Shown in pieces: positions 16,699-23,956 of a stretch of 64,000 nucleotides of DNA; the stretch's first letter is position 1, and each line of letters starts with the position of its first letter. The translations under genes and the position numbers were made by a program. A model generated the notes under the pieces. The model was not told the origin of the DNA and searched no databases. It saw only the letters and a list, made by a program, of their open reading frames with translations. The DNA comes from Tritonibacter aquimaris (lineage in GTDB: Bacteria; Pseudomonadota; Alphaproteobacteria; Rhodobacterales; Rhodobacteraceae). The stretch covers positions 186,001 through 250,000 of the forward strand of contig NZ_WIXK01000005.1 in assembly GCF_009617595.1 (NCBI RefSeq), read 5' to 3'.

Positions 16699-17394
16699 AT
16701 GCCATTGGATGCAGTATTGTTTGATAAGGACGGCACGCTGTTTGACTTTGCCGCGACATGGAACAGCTGGGCAGGTGGTGTGATTGCAGATCTGTCCGGC
16801 GGCGATAATGGGCGCGCGCAGGCGATGGCGGCCGCGTTGGAATATGATCTTGATCGCCAAGAGTTTTTCCCAGCAAGCTTTGTGGTCTATGCCACCAATG
16901 CCGAGGCCGCCGCAGCTTTGGTGCCGCATTGTGAAGGCTCCAGCCAGCACGAGCTTGAAACCTATTTGGCGACCCGCGCTGCCACGGCGCCGATCTCCGA
17001 AGTGGTGCCGCTTGCCAGCTATATGGCCGGGCTGCGGGGGGATGGGTTGAAGCTTGGTGTGATGACAAATGACGCCGAGCTTTCCGCGCATTCACAGCTG
17101 GAACGGGTTGGGGCGCATAATTCTTTTGATTTTATTGCGGGTCACGACAGCGGGTTTGGGGCAAAACCCGACCCCGATCCACTTTTGGCGTTCTGCAAAG
17201 CGGTGAATGTTGCGCCTGGGCGTTGCGCCATGGTGGGTGACAGCTTACATGACCTTCATGCAGGGCGCGCTGCCGGCATGATTTGTATTGGTGTCTTAAC
17301 GGGCACAGCACAGGCCGCGCATCTGAGCCCTCACGCGGATGTGGTTTTACAAGACATCGGCGAAATCCCCGCGTGGATAGCTGCGAATCGATAG
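16699..17394 (+). CDS. HAD-family phosphatase (phosphoglycolate-phosphatase-like)
   Basis: A 231-residue HAD hydrolase. Motif I is F-D-K-D-G-T-L at residues 8-14 with the Asp nucleophile, motif II is M-T-N-D near residue 115, and motif IV appears as V-G-D-S-L-H-D-L near residue 180. A helical cap lies between motifs I and II, as in phosphoglycolate phosphatases of subfamily IA. AAAGGGG precedes the ATG. It probably dephosphorylates a small metabolite in the cytoplasm; the family name is not proof of glycolate specificity. Confidence 0.87.
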   Translation: MPLDAVLFDKDGTLFDFAATWNSWAGGVIADLSGGDNGRAQAMAAALEYDLDRQEFFPASFVVYATNAEAAAALVPHCEGSSQHELETYLATRAATAPISEVVPLASYMAGLRGDGLKLGVMTNDAELSAHSQLERVGAHNSFDFIAGHDSGFGAKPDPDPLLAFCKAVNVAPGRCAMVGDSLHDLHAGRAAGMICIGVLTGTAQAAHLSPHADVVLQDIGEIPAWIAANR

Positions 17395-17611
17395 GCTTTT
17401 GCGGTAATGTGCGTCCCCGTACACGACGTATAAACCGATAAGTGAAGATAGTTTTTCGCCGCTTTCATAGAGATTGGGGCCGGAAAATGTCAGTATTGTC
17501 CAGCTTCCGCCGTGAAGAGACGTAAATATATCCGGCGTACAGGGGGTTTTGGGGCTTTGTTAACACTGCCCGGGCCATAGTGACGGAAATTACAGTAAAG
17601 GGGCCAGGTCA

Positions 17612-18199
17612 ATGCATGGTCTGATCAACAAAGCTATTCAGGCCTTCGTAAAGGATACCTACGGCGAAGAACGCTGGCAGGCGGTTATCGATCTGGCCGG
17701 GCTTGGATTTTCTGAGTTCGAAGCGATGTTGATTTACCCGGATGAGCAATCGCAAAAAGTGCTCTCCGCGATGGAAACCGTGCTGGATCGTCCGCTTGAT
17801 GAAATGCTGGAAGACATGGGCACTTTCCTTGTGTCCAATCCCCAGGCCGAGGCGCTGCGTCGCCTGCTCAGGTTTGGCGGCGTCGATTATGTAGAATTTC
17901 TGTATTCGCTGGATGATTTGCCCGATCGCGCCCGGCTTGCGGTGGCGGATCTACATTTGCCCGCGCTTGAGCTGGTGGAGAAGGGGCCGGGTGAGTTTGA
18001 ACTGATCTGCAGCAAGGGGCTGCCGGGTTATGCCAATGTGATGATGGGCATTTTACGTGCAATGGCAGATGATTACGGAGATTTGGTTATTTTGGAACAT
18101 GCAGGTGCGCGCGAAAACTCTGACATTATTGCCGTAACCCATGTGGAATCACAATTTGCCGAAGGGCGTTCCTTTAGCCTGGGGGCGCATTCACTATGA
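17612..18199 (+). CDS. H-NOX-fold (haem NO-binding) protein lacking the proximal haem histidine
   Basis: A 195-residue protein with the start M-H-G-L-I-N-K and overall pattern of bacterial H-NOX (HNOB) domains, which sense NO or O2 through a haem bound by a histidine in the F-L-x-x-L-D-x-L-H helix. Here that helix reads F-L-Y-S-L-D-D-L-P, so the ligand is Pro104. The Y-x-S-x-R haem-propionate motif is also gone, replaced by the E-L-I-C-S region at 130-134. Classical haem binding therefore looks impossible, although His115 lies eleven residues further on. It overlaps the following HNOBA-GGDEF gene by four bases, so the pair should still act together in cyclic-di-GMP signalling. Confidence 0.85.
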   Translation: MHGLINKAIQAFVKDTYGEERWQAVIDLAGLGFSEFEAMLIYPDEQSQKVLSAMETVLDRPLDEMLEDMGTFLVSNPQAEALRRLLRFGGVDYVEFLYSLDDLPDRARLAVADLHLPALELVEKGPGEFELICSKGLPGYANVMMGILRAMADDYGDLVILEHAGARENSDIIAVTHVESQFAEGRSFSLGAHSL

Positions 18200-19185
18200 T
18201 CACACTGCCGCAACTGTCTGACCTCGCAAATACCATCTGCCCGATGCATGTGGTTGTTGATGCAAATGGCTGTATCCAGTCTGTTGGGCCCACGCTCAAA
18301 AAATTGCGCCCGGATAATGTCTGGATTGGCGAAGAGCTCAGCTCGATCATTGCCGTTTCCCGCCCGCGCTGGGTGCGCAGCATGGAAGATATGATCCGCT
18401 CGGCTGGTGCAAAACTGCACCTGCAATTCCTGACCGAACCGCACACCGGTCTCAAAGGGGTGTTGCACCCGCTGCCAGATGGCGGGGCTTTTTTGAACCT
18501 GTCTTTCGGAATTTCGGTGCTGGAAGCGGTGCGTGATTATGATCTGACCAGCGCAGATTTTTCCCCCACGGACCTCACGATTGAGATGCTCTACCTGGTT
18601 GAGGCAAAATCAGCCGCGATGGAGGCGTCGCGCCAGCTGAACATGCGTCTGCAAGGGGCAAAAATCGCCGCAGAGGAACAGGCCTTTACCGATACATTGA
18701 CCGGTCTGAAAAACCGCCGGGCGATGGATCACGTGCTGGGACGGATGATCAATTCTGGTCGCGATTTTGCAGTGATGCATGTAGATCTGGACTATTTTAA
18801 GCAGGTCAATGACACCATGGGCCACGCCGCCGGTGACGCAGTGCTGCAGCGGGTGGCAAAGGTTTTGGTGGAATGCACCCGCGATGCGGATACTGCTGTG
18901 CGCGTGGGTGGTGATGAATTTGTACTGCTGCTGGATGGTCTGACCGACCGCGCCAAGCTTGAACGCATTGCCAAGCGTTTGATTGAAAAACTGGAAGAAC
19001 CGGTGCCCTTTGAAGGGAAGGAATGTCGCATTTCCGCCAGTGCCGGAACCTCTCTGTCCAGCGATTCCGTGCCACTTGATGCGCTCTCGTTGATCCATCA
19101 GGCGGATCTCGCGCTTTATGCCGCCAAAAATGCGGGCCGTGGCCGACATGTTTTCTACAGATCTGAAATGGAAATGGCCGGGTAG
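18196..19185 (+). CDS. HNOBA-GGDEF diguanylate cyclase, partner of the H-NOX-fold protein
   Basis: A 329-residue protein. Residues about 10-135 form a haem-NO-binding-associated (HNOBA) domain, the PAS-like module that pairs with H-NOX; it includes the R-P-R-W segment, an L-K-G region and the typical end (Y-D-L-T-S-A-D-F-S-P-T-D). A helical linker (136-165) leads to GGDEF, with G-G-D-E-F at 238-242. The RxxD inhibitory site is intact (R-D-A-D at 229-232, five residues before), so product feedback is expected. It probably makes cyclic-di-GMP under control of the upstream H-NOX-fold protein, with which it is translationally coupled. Confidence 0.9.
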   Translation: MITLPQLSDLANTICPMHVVVDANGCIQSVGPTLKKLRPDNVWIGEELSSIIAVSRPRWVRSMEDMIRSAGAKLHLQFLTEPHTGLKGVLHPLPDGGAFLNLSFGISVLEAVRDYDLTSADFSPTDLTIEMLYLVEAKSAAMEASRQLNMRLQGAKIAAEEQAFTDTLTGLKNRRAMDHVLGRMINSGRDFAVMHVDLDYFKQVNDTMGHAAGDAVLQRVAKVLVECTRDADTAVRVGGDEFVLLLDGLTDRAKLERIAKRLIEKLEEPVPFEGKECRISASAGTSLSSDSVPLDALSLIHQADLALYAAKNAGRGRHVFYRSEMEMAG

Positions 19186-19333
19186 CACGCGAAACCTGCT
19201 CCGCATCACACAGTGCGGGGCAGCAGGTGTAACTTCCCCAGATAGGTGCAACGCATCCGCTTACGCTCGCATAAAGGCGCAGTGAAACTACGTGCTGTTT
19301 TGCATCAATATCTTCAATTTTTAGCGGAAGAAG

Positions 19334-19408
19334 TGGCAGCCCGTAGGGGAATCGAACCCCTCTTTCCAGGTTGAAAACCTGGCGTCCTAACCGATAGACG
19401 AACGGGCC
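19334..19408 (-). tRNA. tRNA-Glu (anticodon TTC)
   Basis: On the minus strand the sequence folds into a cloverleaf: a 7-base acceptor stem starting GGCCCGT, D-arm, anticodon arm CAGGT/ACCTG with loop TTTTCAA (anticodon TTC), T-arm with GGTTCGATTCC, and an encoded CCA end after discriminator G. The length is 75 bases including CCA. It reads glutamate codons GAA and GAG. Confidence 0.96.
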
Positions 19409-19636
19409 ACTCTTTGTGTGAGGGGGTGTTTACGCGCTCCGTTCTTTTGGCGCAAGAGGAAAATTATGCAAAAGTGCATTTTTTTCAAATTTCCAGTCAA
19501 ACCGGCTAGCTCTTTGTAATTATTCTTCATTCCTACAGGTCTCAGCCTGATCTGGGGCTGAAATATTGCGGGCGGCGATCATCACACCCAAATGAGCCAT
19601 GAGAGCACAGCTGCAGATAATTTCTGGAATTGAGAG

Positions 19637-19666
19637 TGATCCATCCTAGGCGGTCTCGCGTAATCA
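19637..19666 (+). promoter_or_regulatory. RpoE-type promoter of rpoE-chrR
   Basis: TGATCC, exactly 18 bases, then TAATCA. This matches the promoter class used by the Rhodobacter RpoE (ECF11) sigma factor and is shared with two other sites in this cluster. The -10 ends four bases before the first ATG of the sigma gene, implying autoregulation and a transcript with almost no leader. Confidence 0.72.
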
Positions 19667-19670
19667 CAAT

Positions 19671-20363
19671 ATGCTGACAGTTGAACTGAACAAATCACAG
19701 CCCCCCGCCGCGCCGGTGCCGCAACAGCGGCTGAACCGGTTGAGCCAGGGGCGCAACGGCGGCGGCCAGGTGGCCAAATCCGGTGTGAAAAAGGCGGCGG
19801 ATCAGGTGAGAGCGGGCAGCCAAGAGTTTTCACAGCATACAAGCTGGATGATCGCGGTGCGGGACCATCGGGACAAACAGGCGTTTGCCCAGTTGTTTGA
19901 TCATTTTGCACCCCGTCTCAAAGGCTTTGTGATGCGCTCCGGCAGCTCTGCGCAGCAGGCCGAAGAAATCGTGCAGGATGTGATGCTGACGCTCTGGCGC
20001 AAATCGCATCTGTTTGATCCCCATCGCGCGCAGGTTTCGGCCTGGGTGTATCAAATCGCGCGCAACCGCCAGATTGATGTGCTGCGCAAAGAAAACCGCC
20101 CGGTGCCGGAAGAATTGGCGCAGCCCGAAGACACGGAACCAGATGCCAGCCAGATCATGGCGGTTGAACAAGAAGCAGTGAAGTTGAAAGATGCTCTGGT
20201 GCATTTGAATGACCAGCAGCGAGAGATGATCGAAAAGGCCTACCTCGGAGAGATGACGCACAAGCAAATAAGCCAGGAGACCGGCCTGCCATTGGGCACA
20301 ATCAAATCGAGGATCCGCCTCGGTCTGGAACGGCTGCGACACGAGCTAAAGGGGATGCGCTGA
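19671..20363 (+). CDS. rpoE: ECF sigma factor RpoE (ECF11, singlet-oxygen response)
   Basis: A sigma factor with region 2 (F-A-Q-L-F-D-H-F ... W-V-Y-Q-I-A-R-N-R) and a region 4 HTH (M-T-H-K-Q-I-S-Q-E-T-G-L). It sits directly before chrR, overlapping by one base, the hallmark of the RpoE-ChrR pair that responds to singlet oxygen and organic peroxides. The conserved core begins near residue 58; the first ~55 residues are polar and variable. With the ATG at 19671 the product is 230 residues, but that codon lies at the predicted transcription start, so either the message is leaderless or translation begins at a later GTG or at the ATG at residue 60. Confidence 0.9.
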   Translation: MLTVELNKSQPPAAPVPQQRLNRLSQGRNGGGQVAKSGVKKAADQVRAGSQEFSQHTSWMIAVRDHRDKQAFAQLFDHFAPRLKGFVMRSGSSAQQAEEIVQDVMLTLWRKSHLFDPHRAQVSAWVYQIARNRQIDVLRKENRPVPEELAQPEDTEPDASQIMAVEQEAVKLKDALVHLNDQQREMIEKAYLGEMTHKQISQETGLPLGTIKSRIRLGLERLRHELKGMR

Positions 20364-20989
20364 TGACCTGCCAAATCCCTGATCACATCATGGCCTCTTA
20401 TGCCGCGGGCACCTTGCCGGATGCCTTTGCGCTGGTGGTGGCCACCCATGTCTCCATGTCACCTGACAGCCGCGCAAGCTTAGAGGCGCATCAGGCGCTG
20501 GGCGGGTCTGTTTTGGAGCTCATGGGCGGTGAAACCCTGTCTGCCGGGTTGAAAGATTCGGTGCTGGCGGCGCTGGATGATCCGTTTGAACCAGTACCGC
20601 AATATGCACGATCCGGGGTTTATCCGGCGCCGGTGATGGCTGCGTTGAACGGGCGCGGGGTCGCTTGGAAAAACATGGGCGGCGGCGTGCGCCAGGATAT
20701 TGTGACAGCCGATCAACATGGCACCGCGCGCCTGCTGTATATTCCGCCGGGAATGGCAGTGCCGGATCATGGCCACAACGGGCTTGAGATGACCTTGGTG
20801 CTGCAAGGCAGCTTTAGCGATGAAACCGGCCATTTTGGCGTGGGCGATGTTGAGATCGCCAATGAAGACCTGGATCACACCCCGATCGCCGGACCGGGAG
20901 AGGCTTGTATCTGCCTCGCCGCAACCGATGCTCCCTTGCGGTTCCGCGCACTGATACCGCGCCTGCTGCAACCTTTGTTCAAGATCTGA
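20363..20989 (+). CDS. chrR: ChrR-family anti-sigma factor with altered zinc anti-sigma motif
   Basis: A 208-residue ChrR homologue: an N-terminal anti-sigma domain (about 1-85) and a C-terminal cupin (about 100-195). The cupin metal ligands are retained (D-H-G-H-N-G-L-E, later D-H-T-P), as is the C-I-C pair near residue 182. The N-terminal zinc motif is changed: where ChrR of Rhodobacter sphaeroides has HxxxCxxC, this protein has His29, Ser33 and Ser36, so both cysteines are lost and only two histidines remain. Binding of RpoE is expected from gene order; how zinc is held, or whether it is needed, is open. Confidence 0.9.
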   Translation: MTCQIPDHIMASYAAGTLPDAFALVVATHVSMSPDSRASLEAHQALGGSVLELMGGETLSAGLKDSVLAALDDPFEPVPQYARSGVYPAPVMAALNGRGVAWKNMGGGVRQDIVTADQHGTARLLYIPPGMAVPDHGHNGLEMTLVLQGSFSDETGHFGVGDVEIANEDLDHTPIAGPGEACICLAATDAPLRFRALIPRLLQPLFKI

Positions 20990-21004
20990 ATGAGCAAACA
21001 TTGT

Positions 21005-21038
21005 AAAACCCCGGCTGTGCGCTGCAGCCGGGGTTTTT
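21005..21038. terminator. Bidirectional terminator between chrR and the SDR gene
   Basis: AAAACCCCGGCTG pairs with CAGCCGGGGTTTT (13-base stem) and continues into T residues on the plus strand. It lies 16 bases after chrR and overlaps the stop codon of the convergent short-chain dehydrogenase, serving both. Confidence 0.92.
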
Positions 21039-21762
21039 ATCTGCGATAAATCAGCCAGTCGGGAATATATGACAAGGCTTTGATAACCCACGAAAACGGT
21101 CGTGGAAAATCATGGCGAAACCGCGTGGTTTTCATCGCGCGCAGAACCCGGTTTGCGGCGTCTTTGGGCTGCATCAGCATCGGCATCTTAAAACTGTTCT
21201 TGGCGGTCAGCCGGGTTTTGATAAAGCCCGGATTGACGATCCGCACCACCACACCCGTGCCGCGCAGATCAAATCGCAGGGTCTCGGCCAGGCTGCGCAG
21301 CGCCGCTTTGCTTGGGCCGTAGCCCACCGCGGCGGGCAACCCATGATAGGCTGAAAGCGAACCGATCAGGGTGATGTCGCCTGCATCGCGTTGCAGCATA
21401 TCCGGCAGAACCGCCCCAATCACCCGAAGCGCACCGCCATAATTCACATCATTCATCTTTAACGCGACTGCGCTGTCCCAATCCTGCGCTTTCATCGGCT
21501 CATACGCACCTGCGTTAAAGATTACCCCATCGATCTGGGGCAGGGCGCGCGCGGCCGCTGCAATACTGTCAGCATCGGTCACATCCAGCGCCAGCGCGCG
21601 TGCATGGGGCAGGGTGTTTGCCAGCTCCATCAGCCGCGTTTCACTGCGGGCAGAAAGCACCAGATGCGCCCCCTCGTCAGACAGTGCTTTCGCCAGCGCG
21701 CGGCCAAGCCCCTCGCTTGCGCCCACAAGCCAGAAACGCTTGCCCGTAAACGCCCGGCTCAT
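21037..21762 (-). CDS. Short-chain dehydrogenase/reductase of the RpoE lipid cluster
   Basis: A 241-residue SDR. The nucleotide site is G-A-S-E-G-L-G-R near residues 14-21, the N-A-G motif lies near residue 84, and the catalytic Ser ... Y-x-x-x-K is present as Y-G-P-S-K near residue 148. Its start overlaps the DUF1365 stop by four bases, so the two are translationally coupled. In Rhodobacter sphaeroides a homologous SDR belongs to the RpoE-dependent RSP1087-1091 operon involved in membrane-lipid modification. The substrate is not known. Confidence 0.9.
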   Translation of the reverse strand: MSRAFTGKRFWLVGASEGLGRALAKALSDEGAHLVLSARSETRLMELANTLPHARALALDVTDADSIAAAARALPQIDGVIFNAGAYEPMKAQDWDSAVALKMNDVNYGGALRVIGAVLPDMLQRDAGDITLIGSLSAYHGLPAAVGYGPSKAALRSLAETLRFDLRGTGVVVRIVNPGFIKTRLTAKNSFKMPMLMQPKDAANRVLRAMKTTRFRHDFPRPFSWVIKALSYIPDWLIYRR

Positions 21763-22535
21763 GCGCCCGGCTCATGGGGGGGCGAAACGCTGTCTGAAAT
21801 CAGCGGCTCAGGCGGGGGCTGTTTGCGCAGAAATGGTGCGCGTTTCACCCAGAGTTTGAGCGCCTGCCAATGGATCAACGCCATCACCCGCGCAGCCCCC
21901 AGCGGGCGGCGCATTGCGGCCCAGGCCAGACGGTGATCGCGGGCCGCATGGCGTTCCCCCACCAGGGTGGCCAATACGCCGTGTTTGCCGTTTTCGTAAA
22001 GAATACGGATATTTACCGCACGTTGAGTGAAATCAAAGGTAAACACATACCGCCCCGCAACGGTTTGAAATGGCGATACATGCATCAGTTTTTCGGCCAC
22101 AATCGTCTGATCTTTGGTGATCGGGGCAAAGCCGGGTCGCGCGCAGAAATAACAATGACGATGGCCAAAAGTGTTGTTCACCTCGGCAATGATCGCACGG
22201 GGCACGCCGTCAACCAGCGCGAGCCAGAAACTCACCGGGTTGAAATGAAACCAAAGAAAGCTCGGCTGGGTCATCAACAGCAGCTGCGCATCCTGATAAG
22301 GAAAGCCGCGCGTCGCAAGCTCTTGTTTAAACCAGGCCAGACCCGATCCAGATCCACGTGGCCCGCCGTGGCGATGATCCCAGATCGACCACAGGTTAAA
22401 CCGGTTGCGCGACAACAGCCGCAACCCTGATGGCGCGTTCAAATCGCACAGCACATAATCCACCCCATAGGTGAAAGCGTTTGTCGGGCCACCGCGCCGG
22501 GCGTGGAAGGTTTTGCATTCAAGAAGTTCAAACAT
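21759..22535 (-). CDS. DUF1365 protein of the RpoE lipid cluster
   Basis: A 258-residue DUF1365 protein with the expected N-terminus (residues 1-35, including T-Y-G-V-D-Y-V-L), F-N-P-V-S-F-W near residue 95 and E-V-N-N-T-F-G-H near residue 115. DUF1365 genes almost always accompany the flavoprotein and cyclopropane-synthase genes encoded divergently here, and work on R. sphaeroides links this set to furan fatty acid formation on phospholipids. I recall that the flavoprotein and DUF1365 protein correspond to the UfaD/UfaO steps, but the pairing should be checked. Its ATG lies seven bases after an RpoE-type -10, so the message may be leaderless. Confidence 0.9.
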   Translation of the reverse strand: MFELLECKTFHARRGGPTNAFTYGVDYVLCDLNAPSGLRLLSRNRFNLWSIWDHRHGGPRGSGSGLAWFKQELATRGFPYQDAQLLLMTQPSFLWFHFNPVSFWLALVDGVPRAIIAEVNNTFGHRHCYFCARPGFAPITKDQTIVAEKLMHVSPFQTVAGRYVFTFDFTQRAVNIRILYENGKHGVLATLVGERHAARDHRLAWAAMRRPLGAARVMALIHWQALKLWVKRAPFLRKQPPPEPLISDSVSPPHEPGA

Positions 22536-22542
22536 GATGTCT

Positions 22543-22572
22543 CGATTACGGTGCCTCAGCGGCGGTGGATCA
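22543..22572 (-). promoter_or_regulatory. RpoE-type promoter of DUF1365-SDR
   Basis: Reading the minus strand: TGATCC, 18 bases, TAATCG. It differs from the rpoE promoter core only in the last -10 base. The -10 ends seven bases before the DUF1365 ATG, leaving a transcript leader of about zero to two bases. Confidence 0.75.
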
Positions 22573-22601
22573 CTCCCGCATTGATATTCATGAATATTTT
22601 T

Positions 22602-22631
22602 TGATCCAGCCGCGCAACCGCTGCGTATTCT
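22602..22631 (+). promoter_or_regulatory. RpoE-type promoter of the flavoprotein-CFA-MFS operon
   Basis: TGATCC, 18 bases, TATTCT, ending 29 bases before the flavoprotein ATG. It is the third copy of the same spacing in this cluster. Unlike the other two it leaves a conventional leader with a GGAACGAGG ribosome site. Confidence 0.65.
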
Positions 22632-22660
22632 TTTAAAACGCTAACAGGAACGAGGTCCCC

Positions 22661-23956
22661 ATGTTCGATCAAACACCACCACCGCGCAAGAAAGTAGCAG
22701 TTATTGGTGGCGGCATTTCCGGTATGGCGGCGGCTTATGATCTGGCGCGTGAACATGATGTAACCCTGTATGAAAGTGCTGCGCGTCTTGGCGGCCATGC
22801 CCGCACCGTGGTGGCCGGAAAACGCGGGGATCAGCCGGTGGATACGGGCTTTATCGTGTTCAACTATGCAACCTACCCAAACCTGACCGCGCTGTTTCGC
22901 GAATTAGATGTACCGGTGCTTAAAAGCGAGATGAGCTTTGGCGCGAGCATTGATGGCGGGCGTCTGGAATATGGGCTCAACACGCTTCCGGCGCTTTTGG
23001 CGCAGCGAACAAACCTGTTGAAACCGCACTTTTACGGCATGGTTGGTGACATCTTGCGTTTTGGCAAACGGGCCGAGGCCGCCGTGCAAGATGATGATCA
23101 AACCATTGGTGATCTGGTCTCGGATCTGCGGCTGGGACGCGCGTTTCGTGATGACTATCTTATGCCCATGTGTGGCGCGATCTGGTCTACGCCAGTGGCC
23201 GAGGTGGATCAGTTCCCGGCGCGTTCCTTGGTGCGGTTTTTTCGCAATCACGCGCTGCTTGCGGGGGCCGGTCAGCATCAATGGTACACCGTCAAAGGCG
23301 GCAGTATCGAATATGTCAAACGCTTGAAAGCAGCGCTTAAACAACGCGGCGTGTCGATCCTGCTCTCCTCTCCGGTTCAGGCGATCAAACGGGATCCCTT
23401 TGCGGTGACGCTCTGGGCGGATGGGGTTGAAGCCAACCGTTATGATGAGGTGATCTTTGCCTGCCACAGCGATCAGGCGCTGCGTATTCTGGGCGATGAC
23501 GCCAGCCCGGACGAAAAACGCAACCTTAGTGCGGTGCGCTACAAACCCAATCGCGCGGTGCTTCATGCTGATACGCGCCAGATGCCCAAACGCCGCGCCT
23601 GCTGGTCCAGCTGGTCGTATCGCTCACAAAAAGGTGCCATTGGCGTCACCTATTGGATGAACCGGCTGCAAGGCATCCCTGAGGATGATCCGCTGTTTGT
23701 TACCCTGAACCCCAGCAGCGAAATCGCTCCGGGGCTGATTTACGATGAGGTCGAATTTGACCACCCGGTGTTTGATACCGCCGCGCTCAAGGCACAAAGC
23801 CGCATTCGCGAGATGCAGGGCCAGAACCGCACCTGGTTTGCGGGGGCCTGGAACCGCCACGGCTTCCACGAAGATGGCATCGCCAGCGCCCGCCGCATCA
23901 CCCGCCAGCTGACCCAAACCCCCAACGTCAATGAGGCCGCTTTTGTCCCTGTTTAA
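22661..23956 (+). CDS. FAD-dependent amine-oxidase-like flavoprotein (fatty-acid desaturation candidate)
   Basis: A 431-residue flavoprotein with an N-terminal dinucleotide site (V-I-G-G-G-I-S-G, residues 14-21), a downstream G-G-H-A-R-T flavin contact near residue 44, and the C-terminal F-A-G-A-W-N-R-H-G-F-H-E-D-G FAD segment. It belongs to the NAD(P)-binding/amine-oxidase-like proteins that head the RpoE-controlled lipid operons of Rhodobacteraceae. Its homologue in R. sphaeroides (I recall RSP1091) is implicated in furan fatty acid synthesis on membrane phospholipids. It overlaps the cyclopropane-synthase gene by 26 bases, so coupling is tight. Confidence 0.9.
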   Translation: MFDQTPPPRKKVAVIGGGISGMAAAYDLAREHDVTLYESAARLGGHARTVVAGKRGDQPVDTGFIVFNYATYPNLTALFRELDVPVLKSEMSFGASIDGGRLEYGLNTLPALLAQRTNLLKPHFYGMVGDILRFGKRAEAAVQDDDQTIGDLVSDLRLGRAFRDDYLMPMCGAIWSTPVAEVDQFPARSLVRFFRNHALLAGAGQHQWYTVKGGSIEYVKRLKAALKQRGVSILLSSPVQAIKRDPFAVTLWADGVEANRYDEVIFACHSDQALRILGDDASPDEKRNLSAVRYKPNRAVLHADTRQMPKRRACWSSWSYRSQKGAIGVTYWMNRLQGIPEDDPLFVTLNPSSEIAPGLIYDEVEFDHPVFDTAALKAQSRIREMQGQNRTWFAGAWNRHGFHEDGIASARRITRQLTQTPNVNEAAFVPV

